Below, one piece after another: positions 1 to 6,759 of a stretch of DNA of 26,238 bases. The position numbers and the translations under genes are program-made. The DNA is from Microbacteriaceae bacterium UBA4731 (GTDB lineage Bacteria > Actinomycetota > Actinomycetes > Actinomycetales > Microbacteriaceae): NCBI GenBank assembly GCA_002404115.1, contig DHJB01000051.1, positions 1 to 26,238 of the forward strand. Reading direction: 5' to 3'. The notes under the pieces are model-generated. The model searched no databases, was not told the DNA's origin, and saw only the letters and a list, made by a program, of their open reading frames with translations. Positions within the stretch are counted from its first letter, which is position 1; every line of letters begins with the position of its first letter.

Positions 1-717
1 CTAGGCGGTCAGTCCGAGGCCGTCCATGCGGCGAGTGTGCGCCGCGATCAGTTCGGTGAACACGGGCTCGATGCGTGAGTCCTTCGACGCCGTCGGGGCG
101 GTCACCGGCATCGCCGACCGTGCGACGAGCAGCGTGTCCCCGACCAGGCGGCGTCCCCACATGGCCAGGCGCGAACCGAGCCCCGGCTCCGCGGCGATCG
201 CGGCCTTGAGTTCGTGCACGAGCACGTCGGTGCCGGCGTCCTGGCCGAGCAGGTGCGCGACCCGGGGGCCGACGTCTCCTGGAAGCCCATCGGACAGACG
301 GATGAAGAAGTCGTCGAGCAGCCCGCCGGTGAGGTAGCAGCTGAGCAGCAACTCGTGCCAGTCCTCCCCCGCAATCTGCTGGCGGTAATGGTCGAGCGCG
401 GCCGCGAACGGGGCCATGACCCCGGCCGGTTCTCCGCCGCGGCGGCGGATCTCGGTGATCAGGCCGTGGTGCTTGGACAGCGCCCTCCCTGCGGCGGCGC
501 TCAGTCCCTCCCTGGCGGCCAGGTTCGGAGCGGTCGAGACCGCGCGCGCGAGGCTCTCGAACTCCCCGAGCTCGAAGTAGGCCACCTGCCCGAGGTAGGG
601 CAGCACCTCGGGGGTCAGGTCTTTGATGTCGACCTTGGTCGTCGACGACTTCTCCCCCCTGGCCTTCAGCCGGGGGTTATCCACGCGCAGAGGGCGTCGT
701 CCAAACCACGAGATCAC
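1..717 (-). CDS. Ferritin-like fold protein (MiaE-like), 238 aa
   Basis: This is a complete minus-strand gene starting at GTG 717-715 and ending at TAG 3-1. The protein looks all-helical, with acidic and His residues spaced as in ferritin-like four-helix bundles: E49/E52 in the first core helix, H83/H84 and E89, then D119-W-H121-E122, D135/D136 and H168-E169. It resembles the actinobacterial ferritin-like family that databases relate to the tRNA hydroxylase MiaE. A similar protein sits beside a DEAD-box helicase in Mycobacterium (recalled as Rv3210c/rhlE), and here too it is divergent from the helicase. The residues suggest a metal-binding, possibly di-iron protein, but no substrate can be named and MiaE activity is not established. 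The start is supported by a TAAGCT hexamer at 729-724, exactly six bases before the GTG, which fits a leaderless mRNA. The first 25 or so residues are basic and polar and lie outside the fold. Confidence 0.85.
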   Translation of the reverse strand: MISWFGRRPLRVDNPRLKARGEKSSTTKVDIKDLTPEVLPYLGQVAYFELGEFESLARAVSTAPNLAAREGLSAAAGRALSKHHGLITEIRRRGGEPAGVMAPFAAALDHYRQQIAGEDWHELLLSCYLTGGLLDDFFIRLSDGLPGDVGPRVAHLLGQDAGTDVLVHELKAAIAAEPGLGSRLAMWGRRLVGDTLLVARSAMPVTAPTASKDSRIEPVFTELIAAHTRRMDGLGLTA

Positions 718-723
718 GGGCCC

Positions 724-729
724 AGCTTA
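724..729 (-). promoter_or_regulatory. -10 hexamer TAAGCT, leaderless start of the ferritin-like gene
   Basis: On the minus strand the hexamer TAAGCT (TANNNT pattern) is followed by six bases and then the GTG start at 717. No Shine-Dalgarno sequence lies between. Transcription would begin at or next to the start codon. Confidence 0.5.
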
Positions 730-769
730 GGACACACGGTGATCAGGGGGGTTTTTCAGGAGCGACCGG

Positions 770-864
770 TAAGCTTGTATCACGCCACCGGCATGGACCG
801 GCGGCCGGTGCCCGAGACTGAAGACGGGCGCATCCCCCTTCAAGCTAATGACAGGCATACATTC
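770..864 (+). promoter_or_regulatory. Putative promoter and 5' leader of the DEAD-box helicase gene
   Basis: A TAAGCT hexamer (770-775) overlapping TTGTAT (775-780) could serve as the -10. This would give a leader of about 80 bases before the GTG at 865. The leader holds a 7-bp stem, CACCGGC (786-792) with GCCGGTG (804-810), around an 11-base loop. Leaders of helicase mRNAs are often cold-regulated in other bacteria; whether this one is regulated is inference. Confidence 0.35.
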
Positions 865-2379
865 GTGACTTTCTCCGAACTCAATATCGACCAGGACATG
901 GTTCAGGCTCTCGCCGACAAGGGCATCCTTGAGCCGTTCCCCATCCAGGTACAGACCATCCCCCTCGCCCTCGCCGGCCAGGACATCATCGGCCAGGCCA
1001 AGACCGGCACCGGCAAGACCTTCGGTTTCGGCCTCCCGCTGATCCAGCGCCTCGGCCTCAACCCGGCGCCCGGCGTGCAGGCCCTCGTGGTCGTGCCGAC
1101 CCGCGAACTGTGCGTGCAGGTCTCCGAAGACCTCGAACTCGCCGCGAAGAACCGCGACACCAAGATCGTCTCCATCTACGGCGGCAAGGCCTACGAAGGC
1201 CAGATCGAGCAGCTCAAGGCCGGCGCGCAGATCGTCGTCGGAACCCCGGGCCGCCTCCTCGACCTCGCCAGCCAGCGCCTGCTCAGCCTCTCCAACGTGC
1301 AGGAAATGGTGCTCGACGAGGCCGACAAGATGCTCGACCTCGGCTTCCTCGCCGACATCGAGAAGCTCTTCGCGCAGACCCCAGCCACGCGCCACACCAT
1401 GCTGTTCTCCGCCACCATGCCCGGCCCGATCGTGGCCCTGGCCCGCCGGTTCATGACCCGGCCCATCCACATCCGTGCGACCGACCCCGATGAGGGCCTC
1501 ATGCAGGCCAACATCGAGCACCTCGTCTACCGCGCGCACAACATGGACAAGGACGAGGTCATCGGCCGCATCCTGATGGCCGAAGGCCGAGGCAAGACCG
1601 TCATCTTCACCCGCACCAAGCGCGCCGCCGCGAAGCTCGTCGAAGAGCTCGGCGACCGCGGCTTCAACGCCACCGCCGTGCACGGCGACCTGAACCAGGA
1701 GCAGCGAGAACGCGCCATGGCCTCGTTCAAGGCCGGCAAAAAGGACATCCTGATCGCCACGGATGTCGCCGCCCGCGGCATCGACGTCGAAGACGTCACC
1801 CACGTGATCAACCACACCATCCCCGAGGACGACAAGGCGTACCTGCACCGCGTCGGCCGCACCGGCCGCGCCGGCAAGACCGGCATCGCCGTGACGTTCG
1901 TGGACTGGGACGACCTGCACAAGTGGGCCCTGATCAACCGCGCGCTCGACTTCGGCCAGCCGGAACCGATGGAGACCTACTCCTCCTCGCCGCACCTCTT
2001 CGCGGACCTGAACATCCCGGTCGGCTCCAAGGGCCGCCTGCGGGCCACGCCGATCAAGGACGTCGTCGTCGGCGCCGGTTCCGGTCGAAGCGACTCCGGA
2101 CGCTCCGGCGCCGGCCGCTCGGGCTCCGGGCGCGGCGACTCCGGTCGTTCGGGTTCCGGACGCTCCGGCTCAGGACGCTCCGGCGACCAGGGCGGCGACC
2201 GTTCGAGCCGCCCCGCCACCCGCGTCAGCAAGACCACCAACCCCGACGCCCCCGCGGCCACGCCGGCCGCCGGAACGCACGACGGCGGCGGCACCGAGCA
2301 CCACGACGGCAACAGCGCACCCCGCCGCCGCAGCCGCACGCGTCGCCGCGCGCCGCAGGCCGACACCGGCGCGGTCTAG
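865..2379 (+). CDS. DEAD-box ATP-dependent RNA helicase, 504 aa
   Basis: This is an RNA-dependent ATPase that unwinds short duplexes and remodels ribonucleoprotein, acting in the cytoplasm in ribosome assembly or RNA decay. The whole motif set is present: a Q motif near residues 15-22 (FPIQ), motif I AKTGTGKT (45-52), PTREL, TPGR, DEAD at 151-154, SAT at 182-184, ARGID and HRVGRTGR from 328. After the two RecA-like domains comes a disordered tail with a Gly/Ser/Arg pentapeptide repeat (residues 405-440) and a basic C-terminus rich in Arg. I chose GTG 865 because the protein then opens with TFSELNI, directly before the Q motif. An ATG at 793 is in frame but would add 24 low-complexity residues inside the predicted leader. 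A weak AGG at 853-855 is the only Shine-Dalgarno-like element. The family is RhlE/DeaD-like; a precise paralog name is not assigned. Confidence 0.93.
   Translation: MTFSELNIDQDMVQALADKGILEPFPIQVQTIPLALAGQDIIGQAKTGTGKTFGFGLPLIQRLGLNPAPGVQALVVVPTRELCVQVSEDLELAAKNRDTKIVSIYGGKAYEGQIEQLKAGAQIVVGTPGRLLDLASQRLLSLSNVQEMVLDEADKMLDLGFLADIEKLFAQTPATRHTMLFSATMPGPIVALARRFMTRPIHIRATDPDEGLMQANIEHLVYRAHNMDKDEVIGRILMAEGRGKTVIFTRTKRAAAKLVEELGDRGFNATAVHGDLNQEQRERAMASFKAGKKDILIATDVAARGIDVEDVTHVINHTIPEDDKAYLHRVGRTGRAGKTGIAVTFVDWDDLHKWALINRALDFGQPEPMETYSSSPHLFADLNIPVGSKGRLRATPIKDVVVGAGSGRSDSGRSGAGRSGSGRGDSGRSGSGRSGSGRSGDQGGDRSSRPATRVSKTTNPDAPAATPAAGTHDGGGTEHHDGNSAPRRRSRTRRRAPQADTGAV
2077..2184 (+). repeat. Coding 15-bp repeat giving a (S/G)(G/D)(S/A)GR pentapeptide array
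   Basis: Within the helicase tail the frame encodes GSGR, then SDSGR, SGAGR, SGSGR, GDSGR, SGSGR, SGSGR and a final SG. This is six full pentapeptide units plus partial ones. The DNA units are diverged but recognisable. Such Arg/Gly-rich tails generally add non-specific RNA affinity. Confidence 0.85.
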
Positions 2380-2407
2380 CACCGACGCCTCACCCGCTCC
2401 GCCACCT

Positions 2408-2478
2408 CGAGATTGACAGGTGCGGTCGAGACTGCCCGGTACGCCGGTCAATCTCGGCCGCAACGGACAATCTCGGCG
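2408..2478. repeat. 71-bp dispersed intergenic palindromic element, copy 1
   Basis: It lies between the convergent helicase and PHP genes. It contains CGAGATTGAC (2408-2417) and its perfect inverse GTCAATCTCG (2447-2456), plus a third near-copy GACAATCTCG (2466-2475). The reverse complement of 2408-2478 matches 17289-17359 at 65 of 71 positions without gaps, so the two are copies of one element in opposite orientation. It encodes nothing. It may be a bidirectional terminator or a REP-like element. Confidence 0.85.
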
Positions 2479-2489
2479 GATGGCGGCGG

Positions 2490-3362
2490 CTACGCCCCGT
2501 AGATCGGCTCGGCGCCGGTGGCCTTCTCGATGATGCGCTCGAGCACCTCAGGGGAGGTCGTGTTCTCGCCCAGGCGGTTCGGCTTGCCCTCGCCGTGGTA
2601 GTCGCTCGACCCGGTCACGGCGAGGCTGTACTTCTCCGCGAGCTCGTACAGCCGGGCCTTCGCATCCGGCTTGTTCTCCCGGTGTTCGAGCTCGAGCCCG
2701 AACAGGCCGGCGTCGACCAGCTCGGCCAGGCGCGACTCCGGCACGATGTGTCCGACGCCGCGGGTTGCCGGGTGGGCCAGCACCGGCACTCCCCCGGCCG
2801 CCCTGACCAGGCGCACCGCGTGCACCGGGTCCGGCGCATAGTGCGGCTGGTAGTAGCCGGACTCCCAGTGCAGGATGCCGGCGAAGGCCTCGCTCCGGGT
2901 GAGGGCGTGCCCGCGGGCGACGAGCGCGTCGGCGATGTGCGGCCGTCCGACGGTCGCGTCAGGGGCGGTCTGGGCCAGCACGTCGTCCCAGGTGAGCCCG
3001 TAGTCTTCGCCGATTCGTTCGACCATCTGCTCGGCGCGGGTGAGGCGCGCCCGGCGCACCCTGGCGGTCTCCGCGACGATCCCGGGATCCGTCGGATCGA
3101 ACAGGTAGGCGAGCAGGTGCACGCTGGAGAATTGCACGCGCGTGCTGAACTCCATCCCGCGGATGAGCGTGATGCCGACCTCCTGCGCGGTGACGGCGGC
3201 CTCGGACCAGCCCGCGGTCGAGTCGTGGTCGGTCAGGGCAACCGTGCCCAGGCCCGCGGCCCCGGCCGCGCGAATGAGTTGTGAGGGGGTCTCCGTCCCG
3301 TCCGAGACGCTCGAGTGCGTGTGCAGGTCGATCGGACCCGTGAATCGCCGCACTGCTTCCAT
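2490..3362 (-). CDS. PHP-domain metal-dependent phosphoesterase (TrpH/YciV-like), 290 aa
   Basis: This is a polymerase-and-histidinol-phosphatase fold enzyme. Relatives hydrolyse 3',5'-nucleoside bisphosphates or trim RNA 5' ends. The metal site is visible: H14-T-H16, D21, D45-H46-D47 in TDHDS, E71 in GMEF, H82, a later LAHP and a C-terminal SSDYHG. The length of about 290 fits the TrpH/YciV group rather than the DNA polymerase PHP domain, since no polymerase domain follows. The start is taken as ATG 3362 rather than the adjoining GTG 3365. A TAACAT hexamer at 3374-3369 ends six bases before that ATG, which would make the GTG part of the spacer. It converges with the helicase and diverges from the endonuclease/phosphatase gene. 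The exact substrate is not determined. Confidence 0.88.
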   Translation of the reverse strand: MEAVRRFTGPIDLHTHSSVSDGTETPSQLIRAAGAAGLGTVALTDHDSTAGWSEAAVTAQEVGITLIRGMEFSTRVQFSSVHLLAYLFDPTDPGIVAETARVRRARLTRAEQMVERIGEDYGLTWDDVLAQTAPDATVGRPHIADALVARGHALTRSEAFAGILHWESGYYQPHYAPDPVHAVRLVRAAGGVPVLAHPATRGVGHIVPESRLAELVDAGLFGLELEHRENKPDAKARLYELAEKYSLAVTGSSDYHGEGKPNRLGENTTSPEVLERIIEKATGAEPIYGA

Positions 3363-3368
3363 CACCCC

Positions 3369-3374
3369 ATGTTA
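3369..3374 (-). promoter_or_regulatory. -10 hexamer TAACAT, leaderless start of the PHP gene
   Basis: On the minus strand TAACAT is followed by the six bases GGGGTG and then ATG at 3362. The spacing equals that seen at seven other genes in this window. Confidence 0.5.
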
Positions 3375-3440
3375 GTTGGGCCGGCCGGCCCGGCGTTGTG
3401 GATGCTGCGTCCAGCATTCTGACCTAGTGTGATCAGGGCC

Positions 3441-4466
3441 ATGCCTACCCGATACACGAGTGCCCTGATCACGATCGGTGCCGCGATCGTGCTGCTGCTC
3501 CTCACCTGGCCGCAGCTCGTCGGGGCGCAGAATTTCTGGGTCATCGCGCACATCGTGTCGCTGCGGGGCGCCGCCGTCGTCGCTGCGGCCGCCGCCCTCG
3601 TGCTCCTGCTGCTGCTCACGCGCATCCCTGCGCTCCGCCGGGTGACCGGGATGCTGGCCGTCGTCGTCTTGCTGTTCATCGTCGCCAACGCCGGCATCCT
3701 CGCCGTGCGGGGCATCGGGCCCTACAAGGGCGCCGCCGCGGCCGGCGGCGACGCGGTGACCGTGCTGAGCTGGAACACGCTCGGCGATGCCCCCGGCGCC
3801 GCCGAGATCGCGCGCCTGGCCCTCGCCCAGCACGCCAACGTGATCACCCTCGCGGAGACGACGGAAACGACCGGCGTCGCCGTGGCGAAGGCGATGCGAG
3901 CGGCCGGCCGGCCCATGTGGGTGCACACGGTCGCCTTCGACCACGTGTCGAAGGCGCGGTCGACGACCCTGCTGATCAGCCCGGACCTCGGCCGCTACGA
4001 GGTGGCCTCCACGGCCGGCTCCGGCCCGCCCGGCAACACGAACGTGCTGCCCACCGTCGTCGCGAAACCCGTCGACGGGACCGGCCCGACCGTCATCGCC
4101 GTGCACGCCGTTGCGCCCATCCGCTTCGAAATGTCGAACTGGCGCTCCGACCTCGACTGGCTGGCCACGAAGTGCACCGGCAATGTGATCATGGCCGGCG
4201 ACTTCAACTCGACCGTCGACCATATGGCCGGGCGCTCCGCATCCGCCCCGGCCGTGCTGGGCGAGTGCGGGGATGCCGCGCTGGATACCGGATCCGGCGC
4301 CGTCGGCTCCTGGCCGACCTGGGCCCCGGCCCTGCTGGGGACCCCCATCGACCACGTGCTGTCGACCCCGAATTGGCATGTGGACAGCATGCACGTCATC
4401 GAGTCGGAGGACTCGGCGGGGAGCGACCACCGACCCATCGTCGCCGAACTCTCCCCGGCCCGCTAA
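3441..4466 (+). CDS. Membrane-anchored endonuclease/exonuclease/phosphatase family protein, 341 aa
   Basis: The N-terminal 95 residues hold three hydrophobic helices; the remainder is a DNase I-like domain predicted to face outward. Family motifs are present in order: VLSWNTL (Asn), ITLAETT (Glu), an IAVHAV segment (His), MAGDFNST (Asp and Asn) and a terminal GSDHRPI (Asp-His). This layout is common among actinobacterial EEP membrane proteins, whose substrates (nucleic acid, phospholipid or phosphoester) are mostly unknown. The start could be GTG 3429, in frame four codons upstream. A TAGTGT -10-like hexamer at 3425-3430 overlaps that GTG, so ATG 3441, with a very short leader, is preferred. 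The gene diverges from the PHP gene and is followed after 45 bases by aminopeptidase P. Confidence 0.85.
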   Translation: MPTRYTSALITIGAAIVLLLLTWPQLVGAQNFWVIAHIVSLRGAAVVAAAAALVLLLLLTRIPALRRVTGMLAVVVLLFIVANAGILAVRGIGPYKGAAAAGGDAVTVLSWNTLGDAPGAAEIARLALAQHANVITLAETTETTGVAVAKAMRAAGRPMWVHTVAFDHVSKARSTTLLISPDLGRYEVASTAGSGPPGNTNVLPTVVAKPVDGTGPTVIAVHAVAPIRFEMSNWRSDLDWLATKCTGNVIMAGDFNSTVDHMAGRSASAPAVLGECGDAALDTGSGAVGSWPTWAPALLGTPIDHVLSTPNWHVDSMHVIESEDSAGSDHRPIVAELSPAR

Positions 4467-4499
4467 AGCGCAACTCGGCACTCGCCCGTAGAGCAATGG

Positions 4500-4505
4500 A
4501 AGAAT
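4500..4505 (+). promoter_or_regulatory. Possible -10 hexamer AAGAAT for aminopeptidase P
   Basis: AAGAAT matches the actinobacterial TANAAT except in the first base. It ends six bases before ATG 4512. The purine run AGGGGG directly abuts the ATG, too close to act as a Shine-Dalgarno sequence. Confidence 0.35.
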
Positions 4506-4511
4506 AGGGGG

Positions 4512-6050
4512 ATGGCTTCCACCGACACCGTGATCACGCCGGTCCCCCGCTCGAACGAGAACCGCTCCACCACGCCGAGCTCCGCCGGCTTCAAGGCCTA
4601 CATTTCCAGCCAGTGGGCGGATCGCACCGACGCGCTCCCGCCCGCCCGCGAGCAGGCGCCCTTCGCGGCCGCGAGGCGCGCGCGCCTCTCCGCCCTGTAC
4701 CAGGGGCAGCGGCTGATCATCCCGGCCGGCCGCCTCAAGCAGCGCTCGAACGACACCGACTACGCGTTCCGCGCCCACTCGGCCTTCGCGCACCTCACCG
4801 GCTGGGGCGGCGATTCAGAGCCCGGCGCCGTGCTGGTGCTGGAGCCCACCGCCACCGGCCATGACGCCACCGTCTACTTCCGCGAGGCGGCAGGCAGGGA
4901 CTCAGACGAGTTCTACGCCAACGCCGAGATCGGCGAGTTCTGGATCGGCCCGCGCCCCTCGATCGAGCAGGTCGCCAGTGACCTCGCCGTCACCGTGCGC
5001 GGCATCGCAGACCTTGCAGCCGTCATGGCCGCGATCAACAGCACAACCCTCGTCGTGCGCGGCTCAGACCCCGAGTTCACCTCCGAGGTGGACGACGCCC
5101 GCCTCCGGTTCGCCGCAGAGAAGGCGCTCGGCATGAACGCGTCCGATTCCCCGTTCAGCCTCGAGGTCAACGCCGAGCACGACGCCGACGAGCAACTCGC
5201 CCGCGACGTGTCAGAACTCCGCCTGGTCAAGGACTTGTACGAGGTCGGCCAGATGCGCCTGGCCGTCGATGCCACCGCGCGCGGCTTCGACGACGTCATC
5301 CGTGACCTGCCCCGCTCCAGCGCGCACCAGCGCGGCGAGCGCCTGGTCGAGGGCGTGTTCAACACGCGCGCCCGGGCCGACGGCAACGCCGTCGGTTACG
5401 ACACGATCGCGGCATCCGGCCCCCACGCCTGCATCCTGCACTGGACCCGCAACGACGGCGCCGTGGTTCCCGGCGACGTGATCCTGCTGGACGCCGGCGT
5501 CGAGGTCGACAGCTACTACACCGCCGACATCACCCGCACCCTCCCGGTCAACGGCACCTTCACCAAGGTGCAGCGCCGGGTCTACGACGCCGTCCTCGAG
5601 GCAGCGGATGCCGCCTTCGCCGTCGCCAGGCCCGGCGCCGTGTTCCGCGACGTGCACGCCGCGGCCATGGACGTCATCGCCCGCCGCACCGCGGAGTGGG
5701 GCATGCTCCCGGTCACCGCCGAGGAGGCGCTGCAGCCCGACAACGGGCACCACCGCCGCTACATGGTGCACGGCACCAGCCACCACCTCGGCATCGACGT
5801 GCACGACTGCGCCCAGGCCCGCCGCGACATGTACATGGACGCCGTGATCGAACCCGGCATGGTGTTCACGATCGAGCCCGGCCTGTACTTCCAGTCGGAC
5901 GACCTCACCGTGCCGGCGGAGTACCGCGGCATCGGCGTGCGCATCGAGGACGACATCCTGATCACCGAGGACGGCGCAGAGAACCTCTCGGCCGCCATCC
6001 CGCGCACGGCGACCGACGTCGAAGCCTGGATCGCCACCCTCACCAAGTAA
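4512..6050 (+). CDS. pepP: Xaa-Pro aminopeptidase (aminopeptidase P, M24B), 512 aa
   Basis: This enzyme removes an N-terminal residue preceding proline, using two Mn/metal ions in a pita-bread fold. An N-terminal AMP_N domain spans roughly residues 50-200 and the M24 catalytic domain roughly 235-505. The five metal ligands are visible: D327 in LLDAG, D339 in TADITRT, H424 in SHHLGIDVHD, E455 in IEPGLY and E479 in RIEDD. The length is typical for the long bacterial AMPP class. About 45 polar N-terminal residues precede the AMP_N fold and are probably unstructured. The ATG at 4512 has no usable ribosome binding site, and a -10-like AAGAAT sits six bases upstream, so a leaderless mRNA is possible. 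It converges with the stress-protein gene. Confidence 0.93.
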   Translation: MASTDTVITPVPRSNENRSTTPSSAGFKAYISSQWADRTDALPPAREQAPFAAARRARLSALYQGQRLIIPAGRLKQRSNDTDYAFRAHSAFAHLTGWGGDSEPGAVLVLEPTATGHDATVYFREAAGRDSDEFYANAEIGEFWIGPRPSIEQVASDLAVTVRGIADLAAVMAAINSTTLVVRGSDPEFTSEVDDARLRFAAEKALGMNASDSPFSLEVNAEHDADEQLARDVSELRLVKDLYEVGQMRLAVDATARGFDDVIRDLPRSSAHQRGERLVEGVFNTRARADGNAVGYDTIAASGPHACILHWTRNDGAVVPGDVILLDAGVEVDSYYTADITRTLPVNGTFTKVQRRVYDAVLEAADAAFAVARPGAVFRDVHAAAMDVIARRTAEWGMLPVTAEEALQPDNGHHRRYMVHGTSHHLGIDVHDCAQARRDMYMDAVIEPGMVFTIEPGLYFQSDDLTVPAEYRGIGVRIEDDILITEDGAENLSAAIPRTATDVEAWIATLTK

Positions 6051-6070
6051 CCGCAGCGGCCCGTCCCGCT

Positions 6071-6084
6071 CCCCGTCCGCGGGG
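6071..6084. terminator. Weak GC hairpin between convergent pepP and stress-protein genes
   Basis: CCCCG (6071-6075) pairs with CGGGG (6080-6084) around a TCCG loop in the 47-base gap. There is no T-tract on either side, so termination here is only a suggestion. Confidence 0.3.
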
Positions 6085-6097
6085 TGGGGGCACGTGG

Positions 6098-6703
6098 CTA
6101 CGGGGCGGGCGGAGGAGTCGGTTGGGACTGCCCGGCTGGCTGGGTCGGCCCTGACGGCTGGGTCGGCTGCGTCGGCTCGGCCGGATGCGGCGCCACCGGC
6201 TCCGTCGCCGCCGCGGCGTGACCGGCCAGCACGTTGCGGGCGCGGTTGACCAGGGCCAGGTCGACGATCACCTGGTAGTTGCCGGCGATCACCTGCATGG
6301 TCGAGGTGAAGTCCCGCCGCCGGCGGTTCAGCGCGTAGCTGACGAGGCCGAACAGCATCCCGAACCCGGCGCCGATGAGCAGCGCGGCCGCCACGAACGG
6401 CAGGCTCGCTCCGCTCGGCGAGAAGATGAAGAAGAGCAACCCGAAGAAGATGCCCATCCAGGCGCCGGATGCCGCGCCGGCCAGCGCGACGCGGCCGTAG
6501 GTGAGCTTGCCGGTCACCCGTTCGACGCTCTTGAGGTCGTTGCCGACGATGGACACCTGCTTCACCGGGAAGTCGGCTACGGCGAGCTTGTCGACGGCCT
6601 CCTGCGCCTCAAAATAGGTTTCGTAGGTGGCGACGACCTCGCCCTTGGGCAGGACGGGGAAGAGGGCCGCTCCGCGACCGCCCAGCGGGCTTTGTGTGCT
6701 CAT
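6098..6703 (-). CDS. General stress protein 17M-like membrane protein, 201 aa
   Basis: The N-terminal part (about residues 20-60, from KGEVVATYETYFEAQEAVDKL) matches the YflT/GSP17M-type domain often found in actinobacterial stress proteins. It is a small alpha/beta fold followed by two hydrophobic helices (roughly 73-95 and 101-122). A conserved basic segment and a 45-residue Pro/Gln/Thr-rich tail, built of repeated TQP-like triplets, follow. Enzymatic function is unknown. The start is ATG 6703, since upstream in-frame codons encode Arg-rich low-complexity sequence. AACAAT at 6715-6710 ends six bases before the ATG. It is divergent from the PRC/MgtE-N/CBS gene with only 56 bases between, so the pair may be co-regulated. 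Confidence 0.82.
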   Translation of the reverse strand: MSTQSPLGGRGAALFPVLPKGEVVATYETYFEAQEAVDKLAVADFPVKQVSIVGNDLKSVERVTGKLTYGRVALAGAASGAWMGIFFGLLFFIFSPSGASLPFVAAALLIGAGFGMLFGLVSYALNRRRRDFTSTMQVIAGNYQVIVDLALVNRARNVLAGHAAAATEPVAPHPAEPTQPTQPSGPTQPAGQSQPTPPPAP

Positions 6704-6709
6704 GCCGCC

Positions 6710-6715
6710 ATTGTT
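6710..6715 (-). promoter_or_regulatory. Possible -10 hexamer AACAAT of the stress-protein gene
   Basis: On the minus strand AACAAT is followed by GGCGGC and the ATG at 6703. Only the first base departs from TANAAT, and the spacing is again six. Confidence 0.35.
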
Positions 6716-6747
6716 CCACGCTCGTCTCGAATCAACGATGCGTGGCC

Positions 6748-6753
6748 TAGATT
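6748..6753 (+). promoter_or_regulatory. -10 hexamer TAGATT, leaderless start of the PRC/MgtE-N/CBS gene
   Basis: TAGATT is followed by TGTACT and the GTG start at 6760. There is no Shine-Dalgarno sequence in the 56-base divergent gap on this side. Confidence 0.5.
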
Positions 6754-6759
6754 TGTACT

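Noticed and set aside
793..864. ATG 793 as the helicase start
   Set aside because: It adds 24 residues not seen before the Q motif, lies inside the leader hairpin and has no ribosome binding site.
727..1995. Long open frame of 422 codons antisense to the helicase gene
   Set aside because: It is a reading-frame shadow of a high-GC gene. Its translation is Val/Gly/Ala/His-rich with no domain, while the opposite strand carries every DEAD-box motif.
3372..4793. Open frame of 473 codons antisense to the EEP protein and pepP
   Set aside because: It is Gly/Arg/His-rich, spans two genes and shows no motif.
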